Assembly (NCBI RefSeq): GCF_000019085.1
Contig: NC_010321.1
Coordinates: 1,248,501-1,312,500 of the forward strand
Direction: 5' to 3'
DNA: 64,000 bases
From: Thermoanaerobacter pseudethanolicus ATCC 33223
GTDB taxonomy: Bacteria > Bacillota > Thermoanaerobacteria > Thermoanaerobacterales > Thermoanaerobacteraceae
Numbering within the stretch: the first letter of the stretch is position 1; each line of letters opens with the position of its first letter. This document shows positions 1 to 8,351 of the stretch, piece after piece. A program made the position numbers and the translations under genes. Under the pieces are notes generated by a model. It was not told the DNA's origin. It saw nothing but the letters and a program-made list of their open reading frames with translations, and did no database searches.

Positions 1-142
1 AACCTTTTGATTCATATACTATTATTGAATGAATCCTTCCTGTTTCTTCATCAATAACTAAATCTGAATCTTCTACTAATCCCCATCTTCTTCCATCCGT
101 TAAATTTACAATTTCTTTATTTCCAAATTCGCTTAACCGCAT
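1..142 (-). CDS. YlmC/YmxH family sporulation protein (partial, C-terminus cut by window edge)
   Basis: The reading frame opens at an ATG at 142 behind a clear AGGAGGGG-type ribosome site (about 145-153) and runs off the window at base 1. The visible 47 residues begin MRLSEFGNKEIVNL and contain DGRRWG, the pattern of the YlmC/YmxH PRC-barrel-like family. These are small proteins of about 80-90 residues found in spore formers and often sigma-E associated. The gene sits 11 bases behind dut, so it is probably the last or next gene of the M16-dut unit. The biochemical role of the family is unknown. Family assignment is from memory of the N-terminal pattern. Confidence 0.75.
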   Translation of the reverse strand, partial: MRLSEFGNKEIVNLTDGRRWGLVEDSDLVIDEETGRIHSIIVYESKG

Positions 143-153
143 AGAACCCCTCC

Positions 154-600
154 TTATATACCGGTATGGCCAAATCCTCCTTCATCTCTTTTAGTTTCTG
201 AAAGGATTTCTGCCTCTACTATTGTTGGTCTTACTATTTGATTGATTACCATTTGAGCAATTCTTTGTCCCCTTGCGATTTTGACTGCTTCTTTTCCTAA
301 ATTGATGACTATCAATTTTATTTCTCCTCTGTAATCGGAATCAATTGTACCAGGAGTATTTAAAAGAGTTATTCCGTAGTTTAAAGCTAGGCCGCTTCTT
401 GGCCTTATTTGGGCCTCAAAATTTGGAGGAAGTTCAATTTGTATACCTGTTGGAATTAGTTTTATTTCGCCAGGTTGTAATATGACTTCCTCTTTAACAT
501 TAGCATATAAATCCATGCCAGCGGCTCCTTCACTCATATAAGCAGGCAAAGGTAAGTCTTTAGCATCATCAGTTTTTTTAATCTTAAGTATTATGGACAT
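154..600 (-). CDS. dut: deoxyuridine 5'-triphosphate nucleotidohydrolase (dUTPase)
   Basis: Hydrolyses dUTP to dUMP and pyrophosphate, keeping uracil out of DNA and feeding thymidylate synthesis. All five motifs of the trimeric dUTPase family are visible in 148 residues: AGMDLYA near residue 28, RPRSGLAL near 67, [11 protein letters not shown] near 85 with the catalytic Asp, RIAQMVI near 113, and the C-terminal arm [10 protein letters not shown] that closes over substrate. Length is typical. The start overlaps the end of the upstream M16 peptidase gene by 17 bases, so translation is probably coupled. The link with a peptidase and a sporulation protein looks like chromosomal clustering, not a pathway. 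Confidence 0.95.
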
Positions 601-1840
601 TTTCTAACCACCCTTTATCTCTTTTGTTTAGTTTTCCAACCACGGCTATGCTCATGTCATCAGGATTTATAATTTTTTTAGCTAAGTCATTTATTTCCTC
701 GTAAGTTAAGTTATCTATTGTTTGAAGTATTTCCTCTACAGTATGCACTTTATTAAATAAAAGCATGGATTTTCCTATTGTGCTCATTCTACTGCTTATA
801 CTGTCTAAATCCATTAATACATTTATGCGAAGTTGCTCTTTAAATTTATCAATCTCTTCTTTTGCTAAGCCTTTTGAATGCACTTCTTCCATTTCTTGCA
901 AAATTAAGTCATATACCTTTCTAAAATTATTAGCGTTCATACTAGCAAAAATAGAAAAAACCCCAGCATGGTGATAGGTAGAAGGATAAGAATAAATCGA
1001 GTAAACCAATCCCTTATCTTCTCTTATTTTTTGAAATAGTCTTGAACTCATTCCTCCACCAAAAGCATTATTAATGACGGCTAAAGCATATACTTTCCTT
1101 AAGTCATAAGTTATCCCAGGTAAACCAATACATAAATTTACCTGTTCAAAATCTTTTTCATAAAAAGCTTTGTTTTTATGCCAAATTGGAGAAGTTAATT
1201 GAGAAATAACATTAGTTTTTTGAATTTTTGATAAATATTTTTGCAGTATTTCATAGATATCATCGCCAAAATTTCCTGCTATAGAAATGACTATGTTATC
1301 TTTGTTATAATGGGCATTATAATAATTTACAATTTGTTCTTTGTTTAGCTTTTTAATAGTAGAAAAAGTACCAAGTACAGGGAAAGACAAGGGATGTCCT
1401 TTCCATATTGTTTTTGCTAAAAGATTATAAGCTACGTCTTCAGGAGAATCTAATTCTGTCAATATTTCTTCAAAGATGACTTGCTTTTCCTTTTCTATGT
1501 CTTCTTCTTTAAAGGCAGGGTTAAATACCATATCAAAAAGTATATCAAGACCTTGTTTTACGTGAGTATTTAAGACTTTTATATAAAAACAGGTACTTTC
1601 TTTTTCAGTAAAGCCGTTTAACTGTCCACCAATACTATCCATTTCTTCCGCAATTTGCTTTGCACTTCTTAGCTTAGAACCTTTAAAAACCATGTGTTCT
1701 ATAAAATGAGATATTCCGTTTATAGCTTTATGTTCGTACATAGAGCCTGCTTTAATCCATATCCCTATGTATACAGAATATGCGTGAGGAATTTTACAAG
1801 TTACAACTTTTACTCCTTCAATAATCTTTTGTTCGTACAT
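584..1840 (-). CDS. M16 family zinc peptidase (YmxG/MlpA-like)
   Basis: A 418-residue insulinase/processing-peptidase-like protein. The inverted zinc motif HxxEH is visible as HFIEH (His45, Glu48, His49), with a further conserved Glu expected about 75 residues on. The C-terminal half carries the [14 protein letters not shown] segment typical of the bacterial one-chain M16B group. In B. subtilis the equivalent gene (ymxG/mlpA) follows ylxY in the same order as here. No signal peptide is seen, so it is probably cytoplasmic; the substrate is unknown. The ATG at 1840 follows an AAAGGAGG site. A good sigma-A-type promoter lies just upstream, at the end of the YlxY-like gene. Confidence 0.92.
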
Positions 1841-1868
1841 TTTATCCTCCTTTGCAAATTTAATTATT

Positions 1869-1897
1869 ATTATAGCAAATTTAATTGTTATCTACAA
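1869..1897 (-). promoter_or_regulatory. predicted sigma-A promoter for the M16 peptidase-dut unit
   Basis: On the minus strand: -35 TTGTAG (1892-1897), a 17-base spacer, and -10 TATAAT (1869-1874) preceded by TGC, which makes an extended -10. It overlaps the stop region of the deacetylase-like gene (stop at 1881) and would start transcription about 20 bases before the M16 ribosome site. The assignment rests on consensus match and position only. Confidence 0.6.
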
Positions 1898-2597
1898 TTA
1901 CTTCCGATACTTTAGTTATTTTATAACCTTTTTCTTTAAGTTGTTTTATTATCTGTGGCAATGCTTCCACAGTATTTTGAGTAGGGTGCATTAACACAAT
2001 AGCACCGTTGTGATATTTAGTCATAACTCTATCTACAATTGTTTGAGGACTTGGATTATTCCAATCTATGGTGTCCAAACTCCATAGAATAACTTTATAT
2101 CCTAATTGTTCTGCTACCTTTACTACTTCATCATTGAAATCACCATACGGTGGTGCAAAAAGGGTAGGTTTTGTTCCTGTAATTTTTTCTAAAATTTCAC
2201 CGCTTTTTTTAATATCTTCTTCATATTGTTGCCGACTTAAATTTGTATATTTTACATGTGTGTATCCATGACTTCCGATTTCATGGCCTTTTTGATAAAT
2301 ATCTTTTACAACATCAGGATTTTTTTCTGCCCATTTTCCTTCAAAAAAAAATGTAATATGGATATTGTTATCTTTAAAAATATCTAACATTTTTGGTATG
2401 TACTCATCTCCCCATGCGACGTTGCAAGCAAAGGCAATCTTTTTTTCCTTTGTATCTCCTTTATAAATAGGTTCATTGCTGTTAAAAACAGAAACGCTGC
2501 GTGTAATTATGTAAATTAAAAAGATGAGCAGTAATATTGCTAAGGAAAAAATAATCCAAAAGCTTTTTTTAGGATATTTTATATAAAATATTTTCAT
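1881..2597 (-). CDS. YlxY/PdaB-like polysaccharide deacetylase homologue with degenerate catalytic motifs
   Basis: A membrane-anchored NodB-fold protein. A hydrophobic segment near residues 10-30 (IIFSLAILLLIFLIYII) serves as signal anchor, followed by an extracytoplasmic carbohydrate esterase 4 domain. Metal-site histidines are kept in SHGYTH and the late motif VLMHPT is present. The usual TFDDG motif reads ACNVAWGDE, so the catalytic-base Asp is Asn, and the usual RPP loop reads APPYG. This matches what I recall of B. subtilis YlxY, which occupies the same place after pnp. It may bind glycan or peptidoglycan without normal deacetylation. The ATG at 2597 is chosen over an upstream start because GGTGGTG precedes it by 6-7 bases. 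Confidence 0.85.
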   Translation of the reverse strand: MKIFYIKYPKKSFWIIFSLAILLLIFLIYIITRSVSVFNSNEPIYKGDTKEKKIAFACNVAWGDEYIPKMLDIFKDNNIHITFFFEGKWAEKNPDVVKDIYQKGHEIGSHGYTHVKYTNLSRQQYEEDIKKSGEILEKITGTKPTLFAPPYGDFNDEVVKVAEQLGYKVILWSLDTIDWNNPSPQTIVDRVMTKYHNGAIVLMHPTQNTVEALPQIIKQLKEKGYKITKVSEVIVDNN

Positions 2598-2660
2598 TAT
2601 AACACCACCCGTTGATATTCTCACTTTAATTTTATTCAAACAGGCGGCGAATATATTACT

Positions 2661-2696
2661 AAAAAATAAAAAACATAAACCGTGGGTCGGTTTATG
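2661..2696 (-). terminator. intrinsic terminator after pnp
   Basis: On the minus strand an 8-bp stem, CATAAACC paired with GGTTTATG (2689-2696 with 2674-2681), is followed directly by a T-rich run TTTTTTATTTTTT (2661-2673). It starts 3 bases after the pnp stop codon and separates pnp from the YlxY-like gene. Confidence 0.85.
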
Positions 2697-2699
2697 CCT

Positions 2700-4802
2700 T
2701 TAGTTTCTTTCTTCTTCCTCTTCATCAGGCAATGCGTCTTTTCTTGAAAGGCTTATTCTTCCGAGTTTGTCTATATCTGTGACTTTTACCAATATGTCAT
2801 CGCCAACTTTTACTACATCTTCTACTTTTTGTACCCGTTTTTTTGATAGCTTAGAAATGTGGACAAGTCCTTCTTTACCAGGAGCAATTTCTACAAAAGC
2901 TCCAAAGGGTGTTATTCTAAGCACTTTTCCTAAATAAATTTCTCCTACTGCTATATCTTTTGTTATAGCCTCAATCATTTGCTTAGCTCTTTCGCCAGAT
3001 CTCAAATCAGAAGCAGTAATGTATAACCTGCCATCTTCTTCAATATCAATTTTTACTCCCGTTTCTGCAATAATTTTACTTATGGTTTTGCCACCAGGTC
3101 CGATTATTTCTCTAATTTTTTCAGGGTCAACTACCATCCTTATAACACGAGGTGCGTATACTGATAACTGTTTTCTCGGTTCTTTTATAACTTCTAACAT
3201 TTTGCTGAGAATGTATAGTCTACCCCTTCGGGCCTTTTCTAAAGCCATTTTCAAAATTTCTTTGTCAATTCCAGGAATTTTTATATCCATTTGTATCGCT
3301 GTGATTCCTTTTTCTGTGCCTGCTACTTTGAAGTCCATATCCCCTAAAAAGTCTTCAATTCCTTGTATATCAGTGAGTACAGAAACTACATCTCCTTCTT
3401 TGATAAGCCCCATAGCAACTCCTGCAACTGGAGCTTTTATTGGAACTCCTGCATCCATTAAAGCTAAAGTACTGCCACAAACACTAGCTTGAGAAGTAGA
3501 ACCATTGGAACTTAAAACTTCTGACACTAATCTTATAGTATAGGGAAATTCCTCTTCAGAAGGAATCACCGGTTCTAAAGCCCTTTCTGCTAAAGCTCCA
3601 TGACCAATTTCCCTTCTACCAGGACCTCTTAGAGGCCTTACTTCTCCAACACTGTAGGGTGGAAAATTGTAATGATGCATATATCTTTTTGCTTCTTCAT
3701 CTCCTATGCCATCTAAAATCTGAATATCTCCTAATGCACCTAATGTTGCTACTGTAAGCACTTGAGTTTGTCCTCTTGTGAAAATCGCAGAACCGTGAGT
3801 TCTGGGTAGCACTCCTACTTCGCACCATATTGGTCTTATGTCGTCAAGGCCCCTGCCATCTACTCTTATTCTTTCCTCTGTTATCATTTTTCGCATTTGT
3901 TCTTTCATTATATTGTAAAGTACTTCATCTATATCAGCAAGATTATCAGGATATTCTTCTTTAAAGTGCTCTAAAACTTCTTGTTCAACTTTATCTAAGT
4001 TGTCGTTTCTCTCTTTCTTTTCTGCTGTTCTTAACGCATTGTATATTTTTTCTGTTGCATAGGCTCTTACTTTTTCTTCTAGGTCTTTGTCTATTTCATG
4101 TAAAATTACTTCGCTTTTCGGAACACCTACTTCTTTAACTATTCCTTCTATAAACTCTACAATCTGTTTGATATATTCGTGAGCATACATTATAGCATCT
4201 AGCATAGTTTCTTCAGGAATCTCTTTTGCCCCTGCTTCCACCATTACAATAGCATCTTTCGTTCCTGAAACCACTAAATGCATTAAGCTTTTTTCTCTTT
4301 GCTCATGGTTAGGATTAATTATAAATTGTCCATCGACTAATCCTACTGCTACCGCTCCTGTAGGACCATTAAAAGGAATATCAGAAATTGAAAGAGCAAC
4401 AGACGAACCAATCATTGCGACTATTTCTGGTTGTACGTCAGGGTCAACAGATAAAACTGTAGCTATAACTTGTACATCATTTCTATAACCATGGGGAAAT
4501 AAAGGCCTAATTGGTCTGTCAATTAACCGAGCAGAGAGAATTGCCTTTTCACTAGGTTTCCCTTCTCTTTTTATGAAACCACCAGGAATTTTACCGACAG
4601 AGTACAATCTTTCTTCGTACTCAACAGTTAAAGGAAAAAAGTCAATTCCTTCTCGGGGTTCTTTGGAAGCACAGGCAGTAACTAGAACGACAGTATCCCC
4701 GTATTTTACCCAAGCTGCTCCATTTGCTTGTTGAGCTACTTTTCCTATCTGGACTAACAACTTTCTCCCGGCTAGTTCCATTTCAAAAGTTCGTTCTTCC
4801 AT
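2700..4802 (-). CDS. pnp: polyribonucleotide nucleotidyltransferase (PNPase)
   Basis: A 3'-to-5' phosphorolytic exoribonuclease acting in RNA turnover. The 700-residue chain has the standard order: first RNase PH domain (about 1-220, with [25 protein letters not shown]), alpha-helical linker, second RNase PH domain (about 310-540, with [20 protein letters not shown] and the IPGIDKEI region), a KH domain near 550-615 (IIGPGGKTI), and an S1 domain near 620-690 ([20 protein letters not shown]). The acidic tail is short. The ATG at 4802 has AAAGGAGG 5 bases upstream. It lies 51 bases behind rpsO, as in most bacteria, with a stem-loop overlapping the rpsO stop codon between them. Confidence 0.98.
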   Translation of the reverse strand: MEERTFEMELAGRKLLVQIGKVAQQANGAAWVKYGDTVVLVTACASKEPREGIDFFPLTVEYEERLYSVGKIPGGFIKREGKPSEKAILSARLIDRPIRPLFPHGYRNDVQVIATVLSVDPDVQPEIVAMIGSSVALSISDIPFNGPTGAVAVGLVDGQFIINPNHEQREKSLMHLVVSGTKDAIVMVEAGAKEIPEETMLDAIMYAHEYIKQIVEFIEGIVKEVGVPKSEVILHEIDKDLEEKVRAYATEKIYNALRTAEKKERNDNLDKVEQEVLEHFKEEYPDNLADIDEVLYNIMKEQMRKMITEERIRVDGRGLDDIRPIWCEVGVLPRTHGSAIFTRGQTQVLTVATLGALGDIQILDGIGDEEAKRYMHHYNFPPYSVGEVRPLRGPGRREIGHGALAERALEPVIPSEEEFPYTIRLVSEVLSSNGSTSQASVCGSTLALMDAGVPIKAPVAGVAMGLIKEGDVVSVLTDIQGIEDFLGDMDFKVAGTEKGITAIQMDIKIPGIDKEILKMALEKARRGRLYILSKMLEVIKEPRKQLSVYAPRVIRMVVDPEKIREIIGPGGKTISKIIAETGVKIDIEEDGRLYITASDLRSGERAKQMIEAITKDIAVGEIYLGKVLRITPFGAFVEIAPGKEGLVHISKLSKKRVQKVEDVVKVGDDILVKVTDIDKLGRISLSRKDALPDEEEEERN

Positions 4803-4830
4803 GTTATCCTCCTTTCGTAAAATTTTATAG

Positions 4831-4860
4831 AAAATAGAGCGAGGTATCTCGCTCTATTTT
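4831..4860 (-). terminator. stem-loop between rpsO and pnp, overlapping the rpsO stop codon
   Basis: A perfect 13-bp inverted repeat, AAAATAGAGCGAG / CTCGCTCTATTTT (4848-4860 and 4831-4843), with a 4-base loop. The rpsO TAG stop (4854-4856) lies in its 5' arm. The following sequence is T-rich but interrupted (CTATAAAATTTT), so it may terminate partially or act as a processing and stability hairpin that sets the rpsO:pnp ratio. Confidence 0.65.
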
Positions 4861-5120
4861 CTTAAATCTAATTTTTCGATAATGGCACGATACCTCTCCA
4901 TATCTGTTTTCATTAAATAATTTAACAGTGCCCTTCTTTGCCCAACCATTTTAAGAAGACCTCTTCTTGAATGATGGTCTTTTTTATGAACTTGCAAATG
5001 AGCATTTAAGTTATTTATTCTCTCAGTTAAAAGGGCAATTTGAACTTCTGGAGAACCTGTGTCAGTATCGTGGAGCTTGAACTTATTGATTATTTCTGCC
5101 TTTTTTTCTTTGTCCAGCAC
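4854..5120 (-). CDS. rpsO: 30S ribosomal protein S15
   Basis: Binds the central domain of 16S rRNA early in 30S assembly. The 88-residue sequence contains the family signature [16 protein letters not shown] near residue 20, then [12 protein letters not shown] and [10 protein letters not shown], ending in KLDLRK. I chose the GTG at 5120. It has GGAGGTG 6-7 bases upstream and gives the usual N-terminus and family length (88-89); the in-frame ATG at 5135 would lie within the ribosome site. A structured leader upstream (5149-5195) resembles an S15 autoregulatory site. Confidence 0.95.
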   Translation of the reverse strand: MLDKEKKAEIINKFKLHDTDTGSPEVQIALLTERINNLNAHLQVHKKDHHSRRGLLKMVGQRRALLNYLMKTDMERYRAIIEKLDLRK

Positions 5121-5148
5121 TTTTTTCACCTCCATCTTTTAGAATACG

Positions 5149-5195
5149 CCTTATGCATAGAATACCGCCGGAGATACGGGTATCAAAGCATAAGG
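5149..5195 (-). promoter_or_regulatory. candidate S15 autoregulatory leader RNA upstream of rpsO
   Basis: The transcript folds into an outer 8-bp stem CCTTATGC / GCATAAGG (5188-5195 with 5149-5156). Inside it, GATAC pairs with GTATT and CCG pairs with CGG around a UAUCUC loop. S15 is known to bind its own mRNA leader in several bacteria, including Bacillus/Geobacillus types, often at structures mimicking its 16S site. The position (about 20 bases before the ribosome site) and G/C-rich inner helix fit this. The fold was derived by eye. Confidence 0.6.
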
Positions 5196-5207
5196 TAAAT
5201 CGCTATT

Positions 5208-6158
5208 TTATTTTATCACATAATGTTTCTGTTGTAAAATATTTTTAAAGTTTTTAGCATAATTAATATCTTTAAAAACTTGTTCTTTTAAGGCTTCTAA
5301 ATTTTGAAATTTAATTTCATCTCTTATTCTTGTTATAAATTCAACTTCTAAATATTTATCATATAAATTTTCATTGTAATCTAAAATGTAAGATTCGACA
5401 GAAATGCTTTTGCCACCAAAAGTAGGCTTCGAGCCAACATTTGTGACAGCTATATAAAATTTGTCTTCTATTTTTACTCGCGTCACATATACTCCTGCTT
5501 TTGGCAAAACCAAATCTTCTGATATTTGTAGATTAGCAGTAGGAAAACCTAATTTTCGCCCAATTTCTTGTCCATGAATCACTTTTCCTTGCAAGGAAAA
5601 AAAACGTCCTAATAAACTATTTGCCTCTTCAACTTTACCTGATTTTATTAATTCCCTGATATAGCTGCTGCTTACTACAATACCCTCCCTTATAACTGGT
5701 GGGACAACATAAACTTTATATGAATATATTTTGGAATATTTTTTTAATGTATCTACATTCCCTAAAGCTTTGTAGCCAAATCTATAATTATGTCCCACCA
5801 CTGCTATTTTAATGTTTAATAGCTCTACTAAAATTTTTTTTATAAATTCTTCAGCAGTTAATTTAGAAAAACTTTCAGTAAAGTCAAAAAATATTCCGTA
5901 ATCAAGGTTAAATTGCTTTAAAATTTCTACCTTTTTTTGATAAGTAGTTATAAGCTCTGGTTGCTTGTCAGGGGTTAAAATTTTTGAAGTATGCTGTTTA
6001 AAAGTGAAAACAGCGCTCGCTAAGTTATTCTCTTTAGAAAGAGCTATTGCTTGCTTAATTAATTCCTGGTGACCTATATGAACTCCATCAAAATTGCCTA
6101 AAGCTATTACTTTGGCCTCTTTGTATTTTGATGCATTGCTTTCATAAACAATCTGCAA
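5208..6158 (-). CDS. ribF: bifunctional riboflavin kinase / FMN adenylyltransferase
   Basis: Converts riboflavin to FMN, then FMN to FAD. The N-terminal nucleotidyltransferase domain (about 1-180) shows ALGNFDGVHIGHQELI with the HxGH-type motif and the later SSSYIRELI segment. The C-terminal flavokinase domain (about 185-310) shows GRKLGFPTANL and the GVYVTRV strand. Length (316) is normal. The start is a TTG at 6158 with AGGGGG about 10 bases upstream. It follows truB by 15 bases at the end of the rimP-nusA-infB operon, the same order as in B. subtilis. Confidence 0.96.
   Translation of the reverse strand: MQIVYESNASKYKEAKVIALGNFDGVHIGHQELIKQAIALSKENNLASAVFTFKQHTSKILTPDKQPELITTYQKKVEILKQFNLDYGIFFDFTESFSKLTAEEFIKKILVELLNIKIAVVGHNYRFGYKALGNVDTLKKYSKIYSYKVYVVPPVIREGIVVSSSYIRELIKSGKVEEANSLLGRFFSLQGKVIHGQEIGRKLGFPTANLQISEDLVLPKAGVYVTRVKIEDKFYIAVTNVGSKPTFGGKSISVESYILDYNENLYDKYLEVEFITRIRDEIKFQNLEALKEQVFKDINYAKNFKNILQQKHYVIK
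5210..5237 (-). promoter_or_regulatory. predicted promoter for rpsO
   Basis: On the minus strand: TTACAA (5232-5237), a 16-base spacer, and TAAAAT (5210-5215), at the 3' end of ribF. It would start transcription just upstream of the structured rpsO leader. Consensus match is moderate. Confidence 0.4.
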
Positions 6159-6173
6159 ATTATCATTTCCCCC

Positions 6174-7025
6174 TCAAAGAAGTCTTTTTGGACGGATTTT
6201 ATTTCGCTCTAAAATCCCAATGCCGAGAAATTTACCATTATTATCATATAACTTCAAAAGTGAAGTTTCAATAGGATATCTATTTTGAATAAATTGGCCT
6301 TTTAAAATTTTTTCAGCTTCCATTTTGTTTAATTGTACAGAAGGTAATTCAATAAACTTATCTATTGGCTGCAATAATACTTTCTTTTCCCTTATTTCTT
6401 CAAGAGTATAAGCATCTTCTATTTTAAAAGCACCAACCTCTGTTCTTATCAACATAGACATATATCCCGGCATGTTTAATTTTTCGCATATATCTCTTAC
6501 TAAAGCTCTCACATAGGTGCCTTTAGAACATTTCACATCTATTAATACCCGATAAGGTGGTTCATATTCAACTAATTCAATATCATATATGGTAACCTCA
6601 ATAGGTGGAATATCAATTGTCTTTCCTTCTCTTGCATATTCGTATAACTTTTTTCCTTTTATTTTCTTTGCAGAATACATTGGAGGAATTTGTTTTATTT
6701 TCCCTTTAAATTCATTTAAGACTTGCCTTAATTCTTCTTCCCTCAGAATCCTTACAGGTCCGCCTTTTACAATTTTGCCGCTTTTATCCAAAGTGTCTGT
6801 AGTAAAGCCAAAGGTTATTTCAAATCTATATCTTTTGTCGTGCTCAAGAAGATAAGAGACAAATTTAGTGGCATTCCCTACACAAACAGGCAGTATTCCT
6901 GCTGCATCTGGGTCTAAAGTTCCTGTATGCCCTACTTTTCGTATATTATAGATTTTCCTAATAAAATCTACAACATCGTGAGAAGTCATACCAGGGGGTT
7001 TTAAAATATTGAGCATTCCCTCCAA
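6174..7025 (-). CDS. truB: tRNA pseudouridine(55) synthase
   Basis: Makes pseudouridine 55 in the T-loop of tRNAs. The N-terminal LKPPGMTSHDVV and the catalytic loop GHTGTLDPDAAGILPVCVG (catalytic Asp near residue 39) are clear. RYRFEITFGFTTDTLDKSG and GTYVRALVRDI follow, then a small C-terminal PUA-like part near 230-283. The TTG at 7025 is preferred because AGAGGG lies 7 bases upstream, whereas an ATG three codons on would be only 2 bases from GGAGG. It starts 3 bases after nrnA. Confidence 0.96.
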   Translation of the reverse strand: MEGMLNILKPPGMTSHDVVDFIRKIYNIRKVGHTGTLDPDAAGILPVCVGNATKFVSYLLEHDKRYRFEITFGFTTDTLDKSGKIVKGGPVRILREEELRQVLNEFKGKIKQIPPMYSAKKIKGKKLYEYAREGKTIDIPPIEVTIYDIELVEYEPPYRVLIDVKCSKGTYVRALVRDICEKLNMPGYMSMLIRTEVGAFKIEDAYTLEEIREKKVLLQPIDKFIELPSVQLNKMEAEKILKGQFIQNRYPIETSLLKLYDNNGKFLGIGILERNKIRPKRLL

Positions 7026-7028
7026 TTT

Positions 7029-7982
7029 TTATCCCTCTAATTCTTTGAATATTGTCTGTAAAATTTTTTCTTTGGCTTCTCCAATATTTCCTTTGATGCT
7101 ACATCCAGCAGCTCTTACATGGCCTCCACCGTCAAAAATATTTGCAATTTTATTTACATCTATTTTTTCTTTTGACCTTAAACTAATTTTTATCTCTCCT
7201 TCTTTTTCAACTAAAAGTACCGCTACTTCTACTCCTTCAATATTTCTAGCATAAGTGATAATATTTTCTATATGTGAAAGGTTTGTGTTTGTTTCTTGGA
7301 AGTCTTTTTTTAAAATTTCCATATAAGCAACTCTTCCATCTTTATATAATGTAAGGCTATTTAAGGCTCTTCCTAAAAGTTTTGCTTTGTTGAATTTGAG
7401 AGTATTAAAAACTTTATCTCCTATTTCTTTAAATTTAGCGCCATTGTTTATTAAGTCTCCAGCTATTTGATGAGTTATAGAAGTAGTTGATTCGTACATA
7501 AATCCACCACTATCTGTCAAAATCGCTGTATAGAAACTTGTAGCTATTTCTTCATCAAATTCTACTCCTAACAATTTAACAATTTGATAGGCTATTTCTG
7601 CTGTCGCTGCTGCGTTAGTATCTACATAATTCAATTTGGCATACAAAGTATTTGAAATGTGATGGTCAATATTAATAGTTACAGCAGAAGTTTTTAAAAG
7701 TTCTTTGGTACTGCCCAATCTTTCTTCATCAGCACAGTCAAAAATCAAAACCACGTCTGCCTCTTTATAAAATGGTCTTGATATTTTCTCTACATTAGGA
7801 ACAAAGTTGTACATTTCAGGGATTTCGTCATCTATGAATACATCTACTTCTTTTCCCATTTTTTTTAATACTTTATACATTCCTGTAACAGTGCCTATAG
7901 CATCTCCATCGGGTGCAATGTGAGATACTACAATTACACTTTTAGCATCTTTTATGTGATTTATTGCATCAATTAATATCAA
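7029..7982 (-). CDS. nrnA: bifunctional oligoribonuclease / pAp phosphatase (DHH-DHHA1)
   Basis: Degrades short RNA oligomers and dephosphorylates pAp to AMP. The DHH domain has SHIAPDGDAIGT (about 19-30), the DCADEERLG segment and IDHHISN near residue 129. The DHHA1 domain ends with the glycine-rich GGGHVRAAG near 287. Length 317 is usual. It starts with TTG at 7982, overlapping the rbfA stop by 4 bases (ATTGA), with GAGGGTG 8 bases upstream. The order rbfA-nrnA-truB-ribF is common in Firmicutes. Confidence 0.94.
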   Translation of the reverse strand: MILIDAINHIKDAKSVIVVSHIAPDGDAIGTVTGMYKVLKKMGKEVDVFIDDEIPEMYNFVPNVEKISRPFYKEADVVLIFDCADEERLGSTKELLKTSAVTINIDHHISNTLYAKLNYVDTNAAATAEIAYQIVKLLGVEFDEEIATSFYTAILTDSGGFMYESTTSITHQIAGDLINNGAKFKEIGDKVFNTLKFNKAKLLGRALNSLTLYKDGRVAYMEILKKDFQETNTNLSHIENIITYARNIEGVEVAVLLVEKEGEIKISLRSKEKIDVNKIANIFDGGGHVRAAGCSIKGNIGEAKEKILQTIFKELEG

Positions 7983-8338
7983 TTACCATCACCCTCTTGC
8001 TTATTGAGTTCTTTTAATATTTCAGAAATATGAGCCCCATATTCTATAGAGTGATCTAACTCAAAGATGATTTCAGGAGTATATCTCATTTTTATTCTCC
8101 GTCCAATTTCGTGTCTGATATATCCAGCTGCACTTTTCAGCCCTTCAAAAGTTTCACGTTTATCTTCTTCATTTCCGTAAATACTTACATAAACTTTAGC
8201 ATATCTCAAGTCTTTAGTAAGTTCTATATCAGTTATACTAACCATTGCTTTAATTCTTGGGTCTTTAATTTCTTCTAAAATCATTTTACTTATCTCTTTT
8301 TTTATTTCTTCTGAAAGTCGATTATTCCTGTACTGCAT
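7979..8338 (-). CDS. rbfA: 30S ribosome-binding factor A
   Basis: A small KH-fold factor that aids late 16S rRNA processing and 30S maturation. Visible family features are RLSEEIKKEISKMILEEIKDPR near the N-terminus, VSITDIELTKDLRYAKVYVS, and the C-terminal PEIIFELDHSIEYGAHI. I chose the ATG at 8338 with AAAGG 9 bases upstream; an in-frame ATG at 8347 abuts that AAAGG. It directly follows infB. The ylxP gene often found between infB and rbfA is absent. Confidence 0.95.
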   Translation of the reverse strand: MQYRNNRLSEEIKKEISKMILEEIKDPRIKAMVSITDIELTKDLRYAKVYVSIYGNEEDKRETFEGLKSAAGYIRHEIGRRIKMRYTPEIIFELDHSIEYGAHISEILKELNKQEGDGN

Positions 8339-8351
8339 TGTATTCATCCTT

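Noticed and set aside
3019..3492. 157-codon plus-strand open frame antisense to pnp
   Set aside because: It lies wholly within the strongly supported pnp coding sequence, has no ribosome site or recognisable protein features, and is Ser/Ile-rich as expected for a shadow frame. The same holds for other plus-strand frames such as 40469-40978 and 48019-48540.
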